Assembly (NCBI RefSeq): GCF_002205895.1
Contig: NZ_NJDE01000009.1
Coordinates: 1-64,000 of the forward strand
DNA length: 64,000 nucleotides
Reading direction: 5' to 3'
Origin: Saccharibacillus sp. O23
Lineage (GTDB): Bacteria; Bacillota; Bacilli; Paenibacillales; Paenibacillaceae
This document shows positions 17,687 to 26,147 of this stretch, piece after piece. Position numbers and translations under genes: made by a program. Each line of letters opens with the position of its first letter. Within the stretch, counting starts at the first letter, position 1. The notes under the pieces are model-generated. The model was not told the origin of the DNA. It worked only from the letters and a program-made list of their open reading frames with translations, and did no database searches.

Positions 17687-17711
17687 AAAGGTATCATATT
17701 CTGACACCTTT
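17687..17711 (+). promoter_or_regulatory. Palindrome between the WYL regulator and VOC gene
   Basis: AAAGGTATCA and TGACACCTTT form 10-bp arms with one mismatch around TATTC. The site lies 48 bp upstream of the VOC start and 49 bp upstream of the regulator start, as expected for a shared operator. Confidence 0.55.
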
Positions 17712-17758
17712 AACGATTATATTGTCCATATCGCCGATATTCGAAGGAGGAGTTAATC

Positions 17759-18223
17759 ATGAATCAACCGCAAAACGACTATTCGCTCGAAGCCATTCCG
17801 TTTCTTTCGCTCAATGGGCGCGCCGCCGAAGCGATCGAATTCTATGAACGAACGCTGGAAGCCGAGGTGCTGCTGAAAGTCAGCTATGCGGAGATGAAGA
17901 AAATGGACCCGGATTTCCGTTACGAAGCCGGACAAGAGAATCATATCACCCATTCCGTGCTGCGGATCGGCAGCACCAAGCTGATGATCGCCGAAGAACA
18001 GATGGACCCGACGCGCCCTTGGAGCGCCGGAAACGACTTTTCGCTTTGTTTGCAGTCTCAAGGCCACGACGAGATCGTGCGCTGCTACGAGCGTTTGACC
18101 GCAGACGAGCGCACGACGGTGCTGGTTCCGCTCGCCGCCAATTCGTTCAGCAGCGGTTACGGAGCCGTTCGCGATCCGTTCGGCGTCGTGTTCCAATTTA
18201 CCGTCACGCGCCATGCGTTTTAA
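17759..18223 (+). CDS. VOC family protein (PhnB-like)
   Basis: This 154-residue protein has the glyoxalase/VOC layout of PhnB-like proteins: AIPFLSLNGRAAEAIEFYER at the start and VRDPFGVVFQFTVTR at the end, with a THSVLRIGSTKLMIAEE strand in the middle. PhnB-type proteins are small cytosolic VOC proteins of mostly unknown activity. It is preceded by AAGGAGGAG and shares a promoter region with the WYL regulator. Confidence 0.88.
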   Translation: MNQPQNDYSLEAIPFLSLNGRAAEAIEFYERTLEAEVLLKVSYAEMKKMDPDFRYEAGQENHITHSVLRIGSTKLMIAEEQMDPTRPWSAGNDFSLCLQSQGHDEIVRCYERLTADERTTVLVPLAANSFSSGYGAVRDPFGVVFQFTVTRHAF

Positions 18224-18299
18224 GCGATCGTTCTCGGTCAGGCCGCGCATAGCGTAAGCCGATCGCGAGCTTTCGTACGGAATCATGTTTATAAGTTCG

Positions 18300-18327
18300 G
18301 AAAGCCGCCGGATTGCCGGCGGCTTTT
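18300..18327 (+). terminator. Terminator after the VOC gene
   Basis: AAGCCGCCGG pairs perfectly with CCGGCGGCTT around ATTG and is followed by TTT. The rest of the 548-bp gap 18224-18771 holds no supported gene. Confidence 0.9.
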
Positions 18328-18609
18328 TGGCGTCTCGAATTCTTGCGGCGCGTAGTCTTTCGGGGCAAGAACGCGAAGCTTCGCAGCCGTCTGCTCCGGT
18401 CCTGGCATAACCGAATTCTGCTCCCGCCAATTCGACATTTAACGACAAAAAGGCTTCCGTTCCTGTTAGACTAAAGTTCCGATGAGTATCTGGCACTCAT
18501 AGAATCCGCAATCCGAATAATGAAGAAAAAGCAGAGAATAACCAAGAATAAGCGAGAATTCAGGAGAATATCAGGCATGCTCTCAGAAAGCGTATTTCGA
18601 AACGATTCG

Positions 18610-18625
18610 AAGGAACCGGTTCCTT
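18610..18625 (+). repeat. 16-bp perfect palindrome upstream of the FIST gene
   Basis: AAGGAACCGGTTCCTT lies 147 bp upstream of the FIST-domain gene start. A GCCGATAG stretch near 18672 resembles the -10 element of flagellar sigma-D promoters, but no good TAAA element lies at the right distance. The palindrome may be an operator. Confidence 0.4.
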
Positions 18626-18771
18626 AAATTCGACAATTATTTTGGTTTTCATCTTATTTTGCCCAACATAATTGCCGATAGAGATAGTAAATTCATCAGC
18701 AAGAGAGCTCGACGCGCGCTGCTCCGTTTCTTGCTTCGAAGAGCGAACTTTCATATAAAGGAGTCATGCAC

Positions 18772-19917
18772 ATGGAAATCAAATCTTTCCTTACGACAAA
18801 CACAGACACGACGCAAGCTTTTCAGGAGATTCGGGCCAAGCTGTCTCCGCAAGCCAAAGCCGTCATTTTTTTCGCCAGCACCGTATATGACTTTCAAGCT
18901 TTGAGCACCTTGTTCCGGGATGCTTTTCCGAATGCCGAAGTACTGGGGCTGACGACGGTAGGCGAATTGGGACCGAACGGTTTTTCCGAAAAAAGCTTGT
19001 CGGCCATGAGCTTCGCGGGAGCGCTCAAAGCGAAAGGCGTCCTGATCGAAGATATCGTCAAATATCCGATGTTCTACCGCGACCGTCTGGTGGACGCGTC
19101 CCGGCAGGTCGGCATCGACGGCGGCAGCGCCGCTCCCGAACGGGAAGGCCTCGGCCTCGTATTCCCTAACGGCTTGGTCGGAGCGGAAGAGAAGATGCTG
19201 TCGGTCGTCAATTCGGTGTTCGTGCGCGAAGGATTCCCGTTGTTCGGCGGAACGGCGGGCGACGACGCGAAGTTCGAGCGGACGCAGGTCTCGTATCAGG
19301 GTCAAGTCTCCCATACCGGCGGCCTCGTGCTGTTCGTGAAGCCGGATACCGCGTTCCATATCGCCAAAGAAAATATTTTCGCGCCGACCGGCAAAACGAT
19401 GAAAATCACCAAAGCCGATCCGGGCGCCCGCATCGTGCACGAATTCAACGGCCGGCCGGCAGCGGCGGAATACGCTCGTCTGCTCGGCGCGTCGGCCGGC
19501 GAACTGAGCCGTTATTTCATGACCAATCCGCTCGGGCGGGTCGTGAACGAAGAAGTCTACATCGCTTCCCCGTTCGACGTGCTGCCGGACGGCAGCGTCA
19601 AATTCTACTGCCAACTGTTCGAAGGCATGACCGTCGACGTGCTGTCTCCGAAAGACCCGGTGACCACGATTCGTCAGACGTTGGATACGTTCCGCGGCCG
19701 TTTCGCCCGTTTGGACGGCGTGCTCGCGATCAACTGCATCCTGCGCAAATTTCAATTCCATAACGAGAAGCTGTTCCCCGCGCTGAACGGTCATCTGGAG
19801 AAACTGCCTAACTTAGGCGGATTCTGCAGCTACGGCGAGCAGTTGAACCGGACCCAGTTGAACCAGACGCTGGTGCTGCTCGGATTCGGGACGCTCAGAC
19901 AGGGGGAATCGGCATGA
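18772..19917 (+). CDS. FIST-domain sensor protein
   Basis: This 381-residue cytosolic protein has the FIST_N and FIST_C layout: the N-terminal half begins [20 protein letters not shown] and contains [32 protein letters not shown] and [18 protein letters not shown]; the C-terminal half includes [21 protein letters not shown] domains bind small ligands and appear in signalling proteins. ATG 18772 is favoured over ATG 18766 by RBS spacing. It overlaps the chemoreceptor gene by ATGA, which suggests that it passes a signal to it. Confidence 0.9.
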   Translation: MEIKSFLTTNTDTTQAFQEIRAKLSPQAKAVIFFASTVYDFQALSTLFRDAFPNAEVLGLTTVGELGPNGFSEKSLSAMSFAGALKAKGVLIEDIVKYPMFYRDRLVDASRQVGIDGGSAAPEREGLGLVFPNGLVGAEEKMLSVVNSVFVREGFPLFGGTAGDDAKFERTQVSYQGQVSHTGGLVLFVKPDTAFHIAKENIFAPTGKTMKITKADPGARIVHEFNGRPAAAEYARLLGASAGELSRYFMTNPLGRVVNEEVYIASPFDVLPDGSVKFYCQLFEGMTVDVLSPKDPVTTIRQTLDTFRGRFARLDGVLAINCILRKFQFHNEKLFPALNGHLEKLPNLGGFCSYGEQLNRTQLNQTLVLLGFGTLRQGESA

Positions 19918-20921
19918 ACGTATTAAGCATCCTGACTTCCTTGAAGTCCAGACAAGGTCTCTCCGCGCCGCAGCAGGAAGAGGCGCTCGAAACGCTGCAA
20001 GGCTTATCGGAGAGCGAATATGCCAACGTCGTCAAATCGCTCGGCGATTTGGTAGGCCTGCTCGAGCAGTCGACGTCCAAGAACTCGTCCAAAGACAGCG
20101 AATTGATGGATCAGGTGGCGCTGCTCAAATCCGATATGGCGGAACAAAACGGCCGTCTGAACCGTTCGGTTCAAAGCATCCGCGAGATCGTGGACCAAAC
20201 GGAGAACGTGACCTCGATTACGCGCGAAGTGGAGCAGCAGAGCGAACAGAACTATACCGTCATCGTGGAAGGCGGCAGAAGCGTGGATGCGCTGAGCACC
20301 GAGATCGATTCGCTCAAAACGATCTTCAATCAATTCCGCGCTTCTATTCAAGTGCTTAAGAGCGAAGTCTCGTCCATCTCGGACTTTGCCTCCACGATTC
20401 AGGAGATCGCCAACCAGACGAATCTGCTCGCGCTGAACGCCAGCATCGAAGCAGCCCGTGCCGGAGAGCAGGGAAGAGGCTTCGCGGTAGTCGCGCAGGA
20501 AGTCCGCAAGCTGGCCGATCAGAGCAAGTCCGCCCTGCTGGAGATCGACGGCAAAGTTCAAGAAGTGACCGCGAACGTCGACGATCTGGACCGGGAGTTC
20601 GCGCTGAAGACCTCGGCCGTGGACGAAGTCATCGCCGCTTCGAACCGGACCAAAGACGTGTTCGCGCGCATTCTGGATACCGAGCAGCATCTCAGAGGCA
20701 GCATGTCGCGAATCAAAGGCGTCAACGATCATATCGTATCCGATCTGGCCGGTTTTTCCGTGTCGCTGGAGCAGGTGCTTCAAGGATTTTTGCAGAGCGA
20801 TCAGCGAATCGGCCATCTGTACCGGTTGTCGCAGGACAAGTTCACGTTTTCGACAGAGACCTTCGCGTATACGTCGCAGCTTCGCGATCTGTCGGAGGCG
20901 CTGCGCAATCGCCGGGTATAA
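19914..20921 (+). CDS. Soluble methyl-accepting chemotaxis protein
   Basis: This 335-residue chemoreceptor signalling protein lacks any membrane segment or extracellular domain. It has the highly conserved hairpin tip [20 protein letters not shown] (about residues 166-185) followed by [17 protein letters not shown], and long coiled-coil helices on both sides. The N-terminal 60 residues include [19 protein letters not shown]. It should dock with CheA/CheW in the cytoplasm. Translational overlap with the FIST gene suggests that FIST supplies the sensory input. Confidence 0.92.
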   Translation: MNVLSILTSLKSRQGLSAPQQEEALETLQGLSESEYANVVKSLGDLVGLLEQSTSKNSSKDSELMDQVALLKSDMAEQNGRLNRSVQSIREIVDQTENVTSITREVEQQSEQNYTVIVEGGRSVDALSTEIDSLKTIFNQFRASIQVLKSEVSSISDFASTIQEIANQTNLLALNASIEAARAGEQGRGFAVVAQEVRKLADQSKSALLEIDGKVQEVTANVDDLDREFALKTSAVDEVIAASNRTKDVFARILDTEQHLRGSMSRIKGVNDHIVSDLAGFSVSLEQVLQGFLQSDQRIGHLYRLSQDKFTFSTETFAYTSQLRDLSEALRNRRV

Positions 20922-20997
20922 GGTCGACGCGAATCGCTTGGCGATCGCGGAGAAAGGCCGGTTGCGGTTCTCCGCATCCGTCGCTGACGCGAACGGC

Positions 20998-21043
20998 AAA
21001 AAGCCGCGATTTCTGCTTTCGAGCGGAAAGCGCGGCTTTTTTG
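20998..21043 (+). terminator. Terminator after the FIST-chemoreceptor operon
   Basis: AAAAAGCCGCG and CGCGGCTTTTT pair as the base of a longer stem (inner GCT-TTCG-AGC) and end in a T-run. Confidence 0.85.
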
Positions 21044-21103
21044 CTGCGGTTACGGCGGACGGCGAAAACAGCGATAACGAATCGGGAACAAGCAGCCGTC
21101 GAG

Positions 21104-21132
21104 TTGACAAGAACTTAGTAGTATTTTAAAAT
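21104..21132 (+). promoter_or_regulatory. Sigma-A promoter of the TrmB-type gene
   Basis: TTGACA (21104-21109) and TAAAAT (21127-21132) are separated by 17 bp, a near-consensus promoter. The -10 element lies within the box described at 21116. Confidence 0.85.
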
Positions 21133-21137
21133 AACAC
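21116..21137 (+). promoter_or_regulatory. Putative TrmB operator, copy 1
   Basis: TAGTAGTATTTTAAAATA and the following AACAC are closely matched by a second site at 22102. The box overlaps the spacer and -10 element of the regulator's own promoter, so repression by autoregulation is expected. Confidence 0.6.
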
Positions 21138-21170
21138 GTATAGTCGAATCAAGTTGAAGGAGGAAGATTG

Positions 21171-21986
21171 TTGATCGAAGAACTTCGAAAGATCGGATTG
21201 TCCGATCTGGAAGCGCGCTGTTATCTGGCCCTGCACGGCGAATCGTCGTTATCCGGGTACGAAGTGGCGAAGCGGGTATCGGTGTCGCGGACCAATGTCT
21301 ATGCGGCGCTGCGCGCATTAAGCGAAAAAGGCATCTGCCGAATGATCGAAGCCGATCCCGTGCTGTACGAAGCGGTACCGATCGGCGACGTGGTGCGGCT
21401 GCTGAAAACGGACTTCGAACGGTCTACCGGCATGCTGCTCGAAGAGTTGGCCGCGCCGCCCAAACGCGGCTCGTCGTTCGGAACGTGGAAAGGCGACAAA
21501 GCGGTCGAATTGACGATCCGCCGCTTGATCTCGGGCGCGCAGCATACGATTCTGGTCGATGTATGGGAAGAAGATTTGGAATGGTTCGAAGAGGAACTGC
21601 TTGCCGCCGAACGGCGGGGCGTGCAGGCGGCCGTCATGTTGATCGGCAGAAGATCGACCGCGTTGAAGACCGTGCTGAATCATCGGCGGCCCGAAGACGC
21701 GGAGGCTTCCGAAGTCCGGCGCTTCACGCTGCTGTGCGACCGTACTTACGGATTGATCGGAAGCTTCGGCCGCCGGATTCAACTGTCCGCGCTGGAGAGC
21801 GACCATCCGGCGATCGCCGGACTGCTGGAGAACGCGTTCGCGCACGACTTGATCGTTCAGCGTATCGAAGAAGATTTCGGCGCGCAGCTCGAAGAGCGAT
21901 ACGGCCGCGACTATCAGGCGATCCGCAGCCTTTACGGCGGACTGTTGGGTCAAGACGCGGAGAGGGCAAGCGGCGGAGAAAAATAA
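21171..21986 (+). CDS. TrmB family transcriptional regulator
   Basis: This protein of about 271 residues has an N-terminal TrmB-type winged helix (LRKIGLSDLEARCYLALHGE, then YEVAKRVSVSRTNVYAALRAL) and a C-terminal ligand-binding region of the phospholipase-D-like TrmB fold (AQHTILVDVWEEDLEWFEEE). TTG 21171 lies 7 bp after AAGGAGG; TTG 21168 is closer. TrmB-like proteins sense sugars or related metabolites. The box overlapping its promoter is repeated before the phosphatase gene at 22148, so that gene is the likely target. Confidence 0.88.
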   Translation: MIEELRKIGLSDLEARCYLALHGESSLSGYEVAKRVSVSRTNVYAALRALSEKGICRMIEADPVLYEAVPIGDVVRLLKTDFERSTGMLLEELAAPPKRGSSFGTWKGDKAVELTIRRLISGAQHTILVDVWEEDLEWFEEELLAAERRGVQAAVMLIGRRSTALKTVLNHRRPEDAEASEVRRFTLLCDRTYGLIGSFGRRIQLSALESDHPAIAGLLENAFAHDLIVQRIEEDFGAQLEERYGRDYQAIRSLYGGLLGQDAERASGGEK

Positions 21987-22062
21987 GTTCGACGTTCGTT
22001 TCCGGAAACGCGATCAGGCCGATTCTCGATGCGGCGGCGCGACTTCTCGCGAAGAGAAGAAA

Positions 22063-22088
22063 AAGATACTCGAAGGAGTGTCTTTTTT
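22063..22088 (+). terminator. Terminator after the TrmB gene
   Basis: AGATACTC and GAGTGTCT pair with one wobble or mismatch around GAAG, followed by a T-run. It separates the regulator from the phosphatase gene, which has its own control box. Confidence 0.75.
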
Positions 22089-22101
22089 CTAGGCTAGTTT
22101 A

Positions 22102-22122
22102 TAGTAGTATTCTGAAATACAC
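22102..22122 (+). promoter_or_regulatory. Putative TrmB operator, copy 2
   Basis: TAGTAGTATTCTGAAATAC matches the box at 21116 over the first ten bases and most of the rest; GTATTtc/tgAAATAC is a palindrome. It lies 25 bp upstream of the phosphatase start. Confidence 0.6.
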
Positions 22123-22147
22123 CTTAAACGAAAAGGAGCAAATCACC

Positions 22148-22960
22148 ATGACCGAAATCAATCTGCAAGCGATCGAGTCGATTCTGCGAAAAGTAGGCGA
22201 GGAGCTTCCGCAAAGAAACGAAGCCGCCGGCCGTCCGGACAGTCGAGCGGGGATGCATCGGCGTTTCGACGAGCTGAACGGATGGGCGGAACGGGAGATC
22301 CGGTCGGCTTTGACGCCCTTGCATCCGGACATTTGCTGGTCGCAGGCGGAATTGGACATGAGCGCTCAGGAAGGACCGGAAAGCGAGTCTCCTTATTGGG
22401 TACTCGATCCGATCGACGGCGCGGTGAACCTGATTCAAGGCTTCCCGTTCTGGTCGATCTCGCTGTGTCTGGTAGAACGGGGACAGGCGGTATTCGGCGT
22501 CATCTACGATGCCGTTCGGGGAGAACTGTTCCATGCGCAAGCCGGAGGCGGCGCTTATCTGAACGGCATGCGTATCGCTCCGTCCGGCAAAAAGGATCTG
22601 GACGATTCCGTCCTGCTGACCTCGCCTCCCGGAGATTCGGCGCTCGAACGAGACAACGCCGCGCGAACGACGCGCAGCTTGGATCTGCTGCTGCCGCAGA
22701 TCGCCGCGGGACGCATGCTCGGTTCGGTGGCGCTCCAATTGGCTTATATCGCCTGCGGCCGCGCCGACGGTTATATCGAGTTCGGTTCGGGCATCTACGA
22801 TTGGCTGGCCGGCGCGCTGTTGATCCGCGAAGCGGGCGGCATCGTCACGGACGCGGCGGGACGCCCGTTCGATTGGGGAACCGAAAGCATCGCGGCCGCC
22901 GGAACGGCCGAGTTGGCGGAGCGGATGGCCGAAGCATGGAGAAGCGCCAAGCCGTCGTGA
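22148..22960 (+). CDS. Inositol monophosphatase family protein
   Basis: This 270-residue metal-dependent phosphatase has the family motif WVLDPIDGAVNLIQGFPFWS (metal-binding DPIDG, with GAVN in place of the usual GTxN) near residue 88 and the second motif IYDWLAGALLIREAGGIVTD near the end. It should dephosphorylate inositol phosphate or a related sugar phosphate in the cytoplasm. ATG follows AAAAGGAGC. A long upstream extension of the open frame runs over the TrmB gene and is not real. Expression is probably controlled by the TrmB protein. Confidence 0.88.
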   Translation: MTEINLQAIESILRKVGEELPQRNEAAGRPDSRAGMHRRFDELNGWAEREIRSALTPLHPDICWSQAELDMSAQEGPESESPYWVLDPIDGAVNLIQGFPFWSISLCLVERGQAVFGVIYDAVRGELFHAQAGGGAYLNGMRIAPSGKKDLDDSVLLTSPPGDSALERDNAARTTRSLDLLLPQIAAGRMLGSVALQLAYIACGRADGYIEFGSGIYDWLAGALLIREAGGIVTDAAGRPFDWGTESIAAAGTAELAERMAEAWRSAKPS

Positions 22961-23030
22961 TAAACCGCGCGCATTCGCGAGGTCGACTCGCGACTCGCGA
23001 CCCAAAACAAACTTGTTCGTTCGGTAAGAC

Positions 23031-23073
23031 AAAAGCCCCCGAAACCCGCCATATACGGGTTTCGGGGGCTTTT
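23031..23073. terminator. Strong bidirectional terminator between phosphatase and nagA
   Basis: An 18-bp perfect stem (23031-23048 with 23056-23073, arms starting AAAAGCCCCCGAAACCCG) with a 7-nt loop ends in A- and T-runs on both sides, so it can terminate the converging transcripts of both strands. Confidence 0.95.
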
Positions 23074-23095
23074 CGTGCAGCGGCGCGAACCTTGT

Positions 23096-24391
23096 TCAGC
23101 CGATCTTGCGCCCGGCGGCCCACACGCCGCGCAGTTCCAGCGCTTCGTCCATCCAGACGAAGTCGGCGCGTTTGCCCGGCTGGATCGAGCCGGCAAAGGC
23201 ATAAAGGCCGGCCTGCCGGGCCGGCGCGCCGCTGGCCGCGTCGGAGGCGCGCTCCACGCTGAGGCCCGCCTCGCGAACGAGGAAGCGGAAGCCTTCCGCC
23301 ATCGTCAGGCGGCTGCCCGCGAGCGCGCCGCCCTGCGTGAGGGCGACGCCGTCTTTCACGACCACGGGCATGTCGCCGAGGAAATAATCCCCGTCGCCGA
23401 GTCCCGCGGCGGACATGGCGTCGGTGACGAGGACGAGATTGCCGTCCGTCTTCACCTTCGCCAGCAGCTTGACCGCGCCGGGATGGACATGAATCCCGTC
23501 CGCGATCACCTCGGCCGCGATGGCATCCGTGCCGAGCGCGGCGCCGGCCGCGCCGGGTTTGCGATGATGCAGCGGCGTCATCGCGTTGAAGGTGTGCACC
23601 GCATGGTTCAGGCCGGCTTCCACGGCCGCCAGCACTTCCTCGTAGCTGGCGTCGGTGTGTCCCATCGCCGCCGTAATGCCGTTCGCCCGCAGCCAGGCGA
23701 CCGTCTCCGGCGCGCCTTCGCGCTCGGGCGCCAACGTCACTTGGCGGATCAAGCCCGGGAAGCGGGCTTCCCAGTCTTCCAGCCAATCCGTGCGCGGCGG
23801 CGAGATATGCGCCGGGTTCTGCGCCCCCGGCCATTTCGGGCTGATGAACGGCCCTTCCAGATGCACGCCTTCGATGCTCGCGCCGGGCATCTCGCCCCGC
23901 TGCCGGTAAGCCCAGACGGCTTCCAGCACGCCGTCGATCATGCCGCGCGTCGCCGTCATGGTCGTCGCCAGCATCGACGTGGAACCGTGCGAGCCGTGGA
24001 ACTTGGCGATGGTGTCCAGCACGCCGGGCTTGGCGGCGTCCATAAAGTCTTCGCCCATTCCTCCGTGGACATGGATATCCACGAAGCCCGGCAGCAGCCA
24101 GCCGCCCTGCGCGTCGACGACCCGTACGTCGCCGCTTGGATCCGCGCTTTCGCTTCCCGCTGAATTGTCCGCAACCGCGCCGTCGCCGGATGCGGCTCCG
24201 CTTTTTGCCGCGGTCCCGACGGTTTCTTCCCCGTCTTCGCCGACCGGAGGATCTACCGATACGATCCAGCCGTCCGCCGTCAGGCAGCTTCCGCCTTCGA
24301 CGATGCCGTCCGGCGTAACGATATTCGCGTTGACGAATTTCAGCAGTCCTTTGCGACCGTCAAGCCGCGTTCCGAGTGGAGTTCCGCTCAT
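23096..24391 (-). CDS. nagA: N-acetylglucosamine-6-phosphate deacetylase
   Basis: This 431-residue amidohydrolase removes the acetyl group from GlcNAc-6-phosphate, giving glucosamine-6-phosphate for NagB. It shows PGFVDIHVHGGMGEDFMDA near residue 100 (metal motif HVH), HLEGPFISPKWPGAQNPAH near 190, TMGHTD-like AAMGHTDASYEE, and LVTDAMSAAGLGDGDYFLG near the catalytic Asp. A low-complexity insert of about 30 residues sits before the metal motif. ATG overlaps the nagB stop by ATGA; an upstream in-frame start would lie inside nagB and is rejected. Confidence 0.95.
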   Translation of the reverse strand: MSGTPLGTRLDGRKGLLKFVNANIVTPDGIVEGGSCLTADGWIVSVDPPVGEDGEETVGTAAKSGAASGDGAVADNSAGSESADPSGDVRVVDAQGGWLLPGFVDIHVHGGMGEDFMDAAKPGVLDTIAKFHGSHGSTSMLATTMTATRGMIDGVLEAVWAYRQRGEMPGASIEGVHLEGPFISPKWPGAQNPAHISPPRTDWLEDWEARFPGLIRQVTLAPEREGAPETVAWLRANGITAAMGHTDASYEEVLAAVEAGLNHAVHTFNAMTPLHHRKPGAAGAALGTDAIAAEVIADGIHVHPGAVKLLAKVKTDGNLVLVTDAMSAAGLGDGDYFLGDMPVVVKDGVALTQGGALAGSRLTMAEGFRFLVREAGLSVERASDAASGAPARQAGLYAFAGSIQPGKRADFVWMDEALELRGVWAAGRKIG

Positions 24392-25113
24392 TTGGCCCAC
24401 GCTCCCGCCGCTTCGTCCATCAGCACGACCAGATTCGGATGCAGCTGCAGCAGCGAAGCCGGACACTTCGTCGTGATCGGGCCGGTCAGCGCCTGCTTGG
24501 CGATCTCGGCTTTGGATTCGCCGCGGATTACCAGCATCACCTGACGAGCTTTCATGATCGGAGCGACGCCCATCGTGATCGCCTGCTTCGGCACGTCACG
24601 GATCGAATCGAAGAAACGGGCGTTGGCTTCGCGCGTCCGATGCTGAAGCGTCGCGGCATGCGTGCCGGCGATCAGAGAATCGTCGGGTTCGTTGAAGCCG
24701 ATATGGCCGTTGTGCCCGAGTCCGAGCAGCTGCAGGTCGATGCCTTCGTCTTCGATCATGGCGTCGTAATACGCGCATTCCTGTTCCAGATCGACCGCGA
24801 GGCCGTTCGGCACATGCGTGTTCGCCGGGTCGATATCGACCTGGTCGAACAGATGCGTATTCATGAAGCAGCGGTAGCTCGCCGGATGGCTGCCCGACAA
24901 GCCGACATATTCGTCGAGATTGTACGAACGCGCACGAGCGAAGCTGACGCTTCCGCCTTGATACAGCTTGACCAGTTCTTCGTAAATGCCGATCGGCGTG
25001 CTGCCGGTGGCAAGTCCCAGCACGGCACGCGGATTCGTCTGGAGCAGGCTGGCGATCAGGCCGGCTCCGGCGCGGTTCAGATCTTCTTCGGTACGGAACG
25101 TCAACAAATTCAT
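24388..25113 (-). CDS. nagB: Glucosamine-6-phosphate deaminase
   Basis: This 241-residue enzyme converts glucosamine-6-phosphate to fructose-6-phosphate and ammonia. It has the family motifs LGLATGSTPIGIYEEL, SYNLDEYVGL (catalytic Asp) and LLGLGHNGHIGFNEPDD (His-containing active-site loop). The length is normal for the family. It sits between the RpiR regulator and nagA with 4-bp ATGA overlaps at both ends, so the three genes are translated together as an amino-sugar catabolic operon. Confidence 0.96.
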   Translation of the reverse strand: MNLLTFRTEEDLNRAGAGLIASLLQTNPRAVLGLATGSTPIGIYEELVKLYQGGSVSFARARSYNLDEYVGLSGSHPASYRCFMNTHLFDQVDIDPANTHVPNGLAVDLEQECAYYDAMIEDEGIDLQLLGLGHNGHIGFNEPDDSLIAGTHAATLQHRTREANARFFDSIRDVPKQAITMGVAPIMKARQVMLVIRGESKAEIAKQALTGPITTKCPASLLQLHPNLVVLMDEAAGAWAK

Positions 25114-25976
25114 GATTGGGCACCTCCGGATGGATTAAGATACTGGCGAACATTGTGATAAGACTGTTCGAGCATAGGCACGTATTCTTCGAAACCTTCG
25201 CTGATCATTCCGGTAAACAGGATATCGATCACGTGAAGCTGCGCGATTCGCGACGCCATCGGACCGCGCCGCACGCCTTCTTCCAGCGAAGACGTGTACA
25301 GCGGAATATCGGCCAGCGCAGGCAGCGGGCTGGTTCCGTAACGGGTCAGCGACAGCGTCAACGCGCCCGCGTCTTTGGCGCATTGCAGCGCGGCGATCGT
25401 CTCCGGCGTCTCGCCCGAATACGAGATCGCGAACGCGACGTCGCCTTCGTTCAGCGTGGAAGCGGAAGTGATCTGCATATGGGAATCCGCGAAGGCGGTA
25501 CAGCTTTTGCCTAACCGGATCAGCTTCTGATAGAAATCTTGAGCGACGATGGAAGACGTGCCCATGCCGTACAGATCGATGCGGCGAGCCGAACGCAGCG
25601 TCGAGATGGCCCGTTCCAAGACCTCGAGATCGAGAAGGCGCGTGGTATCGGTAATCGAGGTCATATGGTTGGCTTCGATCGCGCGGACGATTTCTTTGAG
25701 CGGCCGTCCCGCGACGATGTCTTGATACGTGCCGGCGTCCGCGGTCCGCGACAGCTCGCCGATCAGACGCATTTTGAAGTCGGGGAATCCTTTGAACCGC
25801 AGCGATTTGCAGAACCGGGTCACGGTCGCCGGGCTGGTTCCGCAGGCGGCGGCCAGTTCGATGATCCCCATGCGCTGGACCTGCTCCGGGTCTTCCAAGA
25901 TATATTCGGCCAGACGCTTTTCCTGCGGCGAGAAGCGTTCGATTTGTTCACGCAGCAGCGATAGCAGGGCAGACAT
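25110..25976 (-). CDS. MurR/RpiR family transcriptional regulator
   Basis: This 288-residue regulator has an N-terminal RpiR HTH (IIELAAACGTSPATVTRFCK) and a C-terminal SIS domain (RRIDLYGMGTSSIVAQDF, then VAFAISYSGETPETIAAL), the sugar-phosphate sensor. As the first gene of the operon with nagB and nagA, it probably responds to GlcNAc-6-P or GlcN-6-P. Its leader contains two palindromes that fit autoregulation. AAGGAGGA precedes the start. Confidence 0.92.
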   Translation of the reverse strand: MSALLSLLREQIERFSPQEKRLAEYILEDPEQVQRMGIIELAAACGTSPATVTRFCKSLRFKGFPDFKMRLIGELSRTADAGTYQDIVAGRPLKEIVRAIEANHMTSITDTTRLLDLEVLERAISTLRSARRIDLYGMGTSSIVAQDFYQKLIRLGKSCTAFADSHMQITSASTLNEGDVAFAISYSGETPETIAALQCAKDAGALTLSLTRYGTSPLPALADIPLYTSSLEEGVRRGPMASRIAQLHVIDILFTGMISEGFEEYVPMLEQSYHNVRQYLNPSGGAQS

Positions 25977-25992
25977 GGCAGTCCTCCTTGAT

Positions 25993-26038
25993 GAAAAACA
26001 TTTTTCTATATTGCATATTATTCGTGAAAAAAATTTTC
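25993..26038 (-). promoter_or_regulatory. Two RpiR-type palindromes before the nag operon
   Basis: GAAAAACATTTTTC (25993-26006) and GAAAAAAATTTTC (26026-26038) are A/T palindromes whose centres lie about 33 bp apart, or three helix turns. They flank the likely start region of the operon. RpiR-family proteins bind short AT-rich palindromes as dimers of dimers; this spacing suits that. Confidence 0.5.
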
Positions 26039-26147
26039 TTTACGTCTTCAGAATAAGCCAAAATCGCGTCGACGGCAAGAGGAGATCGGAGAAAAAACAG
26101 GTATAATCAAGAAGACTTTCATTCATGGCAAACGGAGGAGAACGAAC

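Noticed and set aside
21485-22147. Long upstream extension of the phosphatase frame
   Set aside because: It runs over the TrmB gene in another frame, with Arg-rich composition; the phosphatase starts at 22148 with a good ribosome site.
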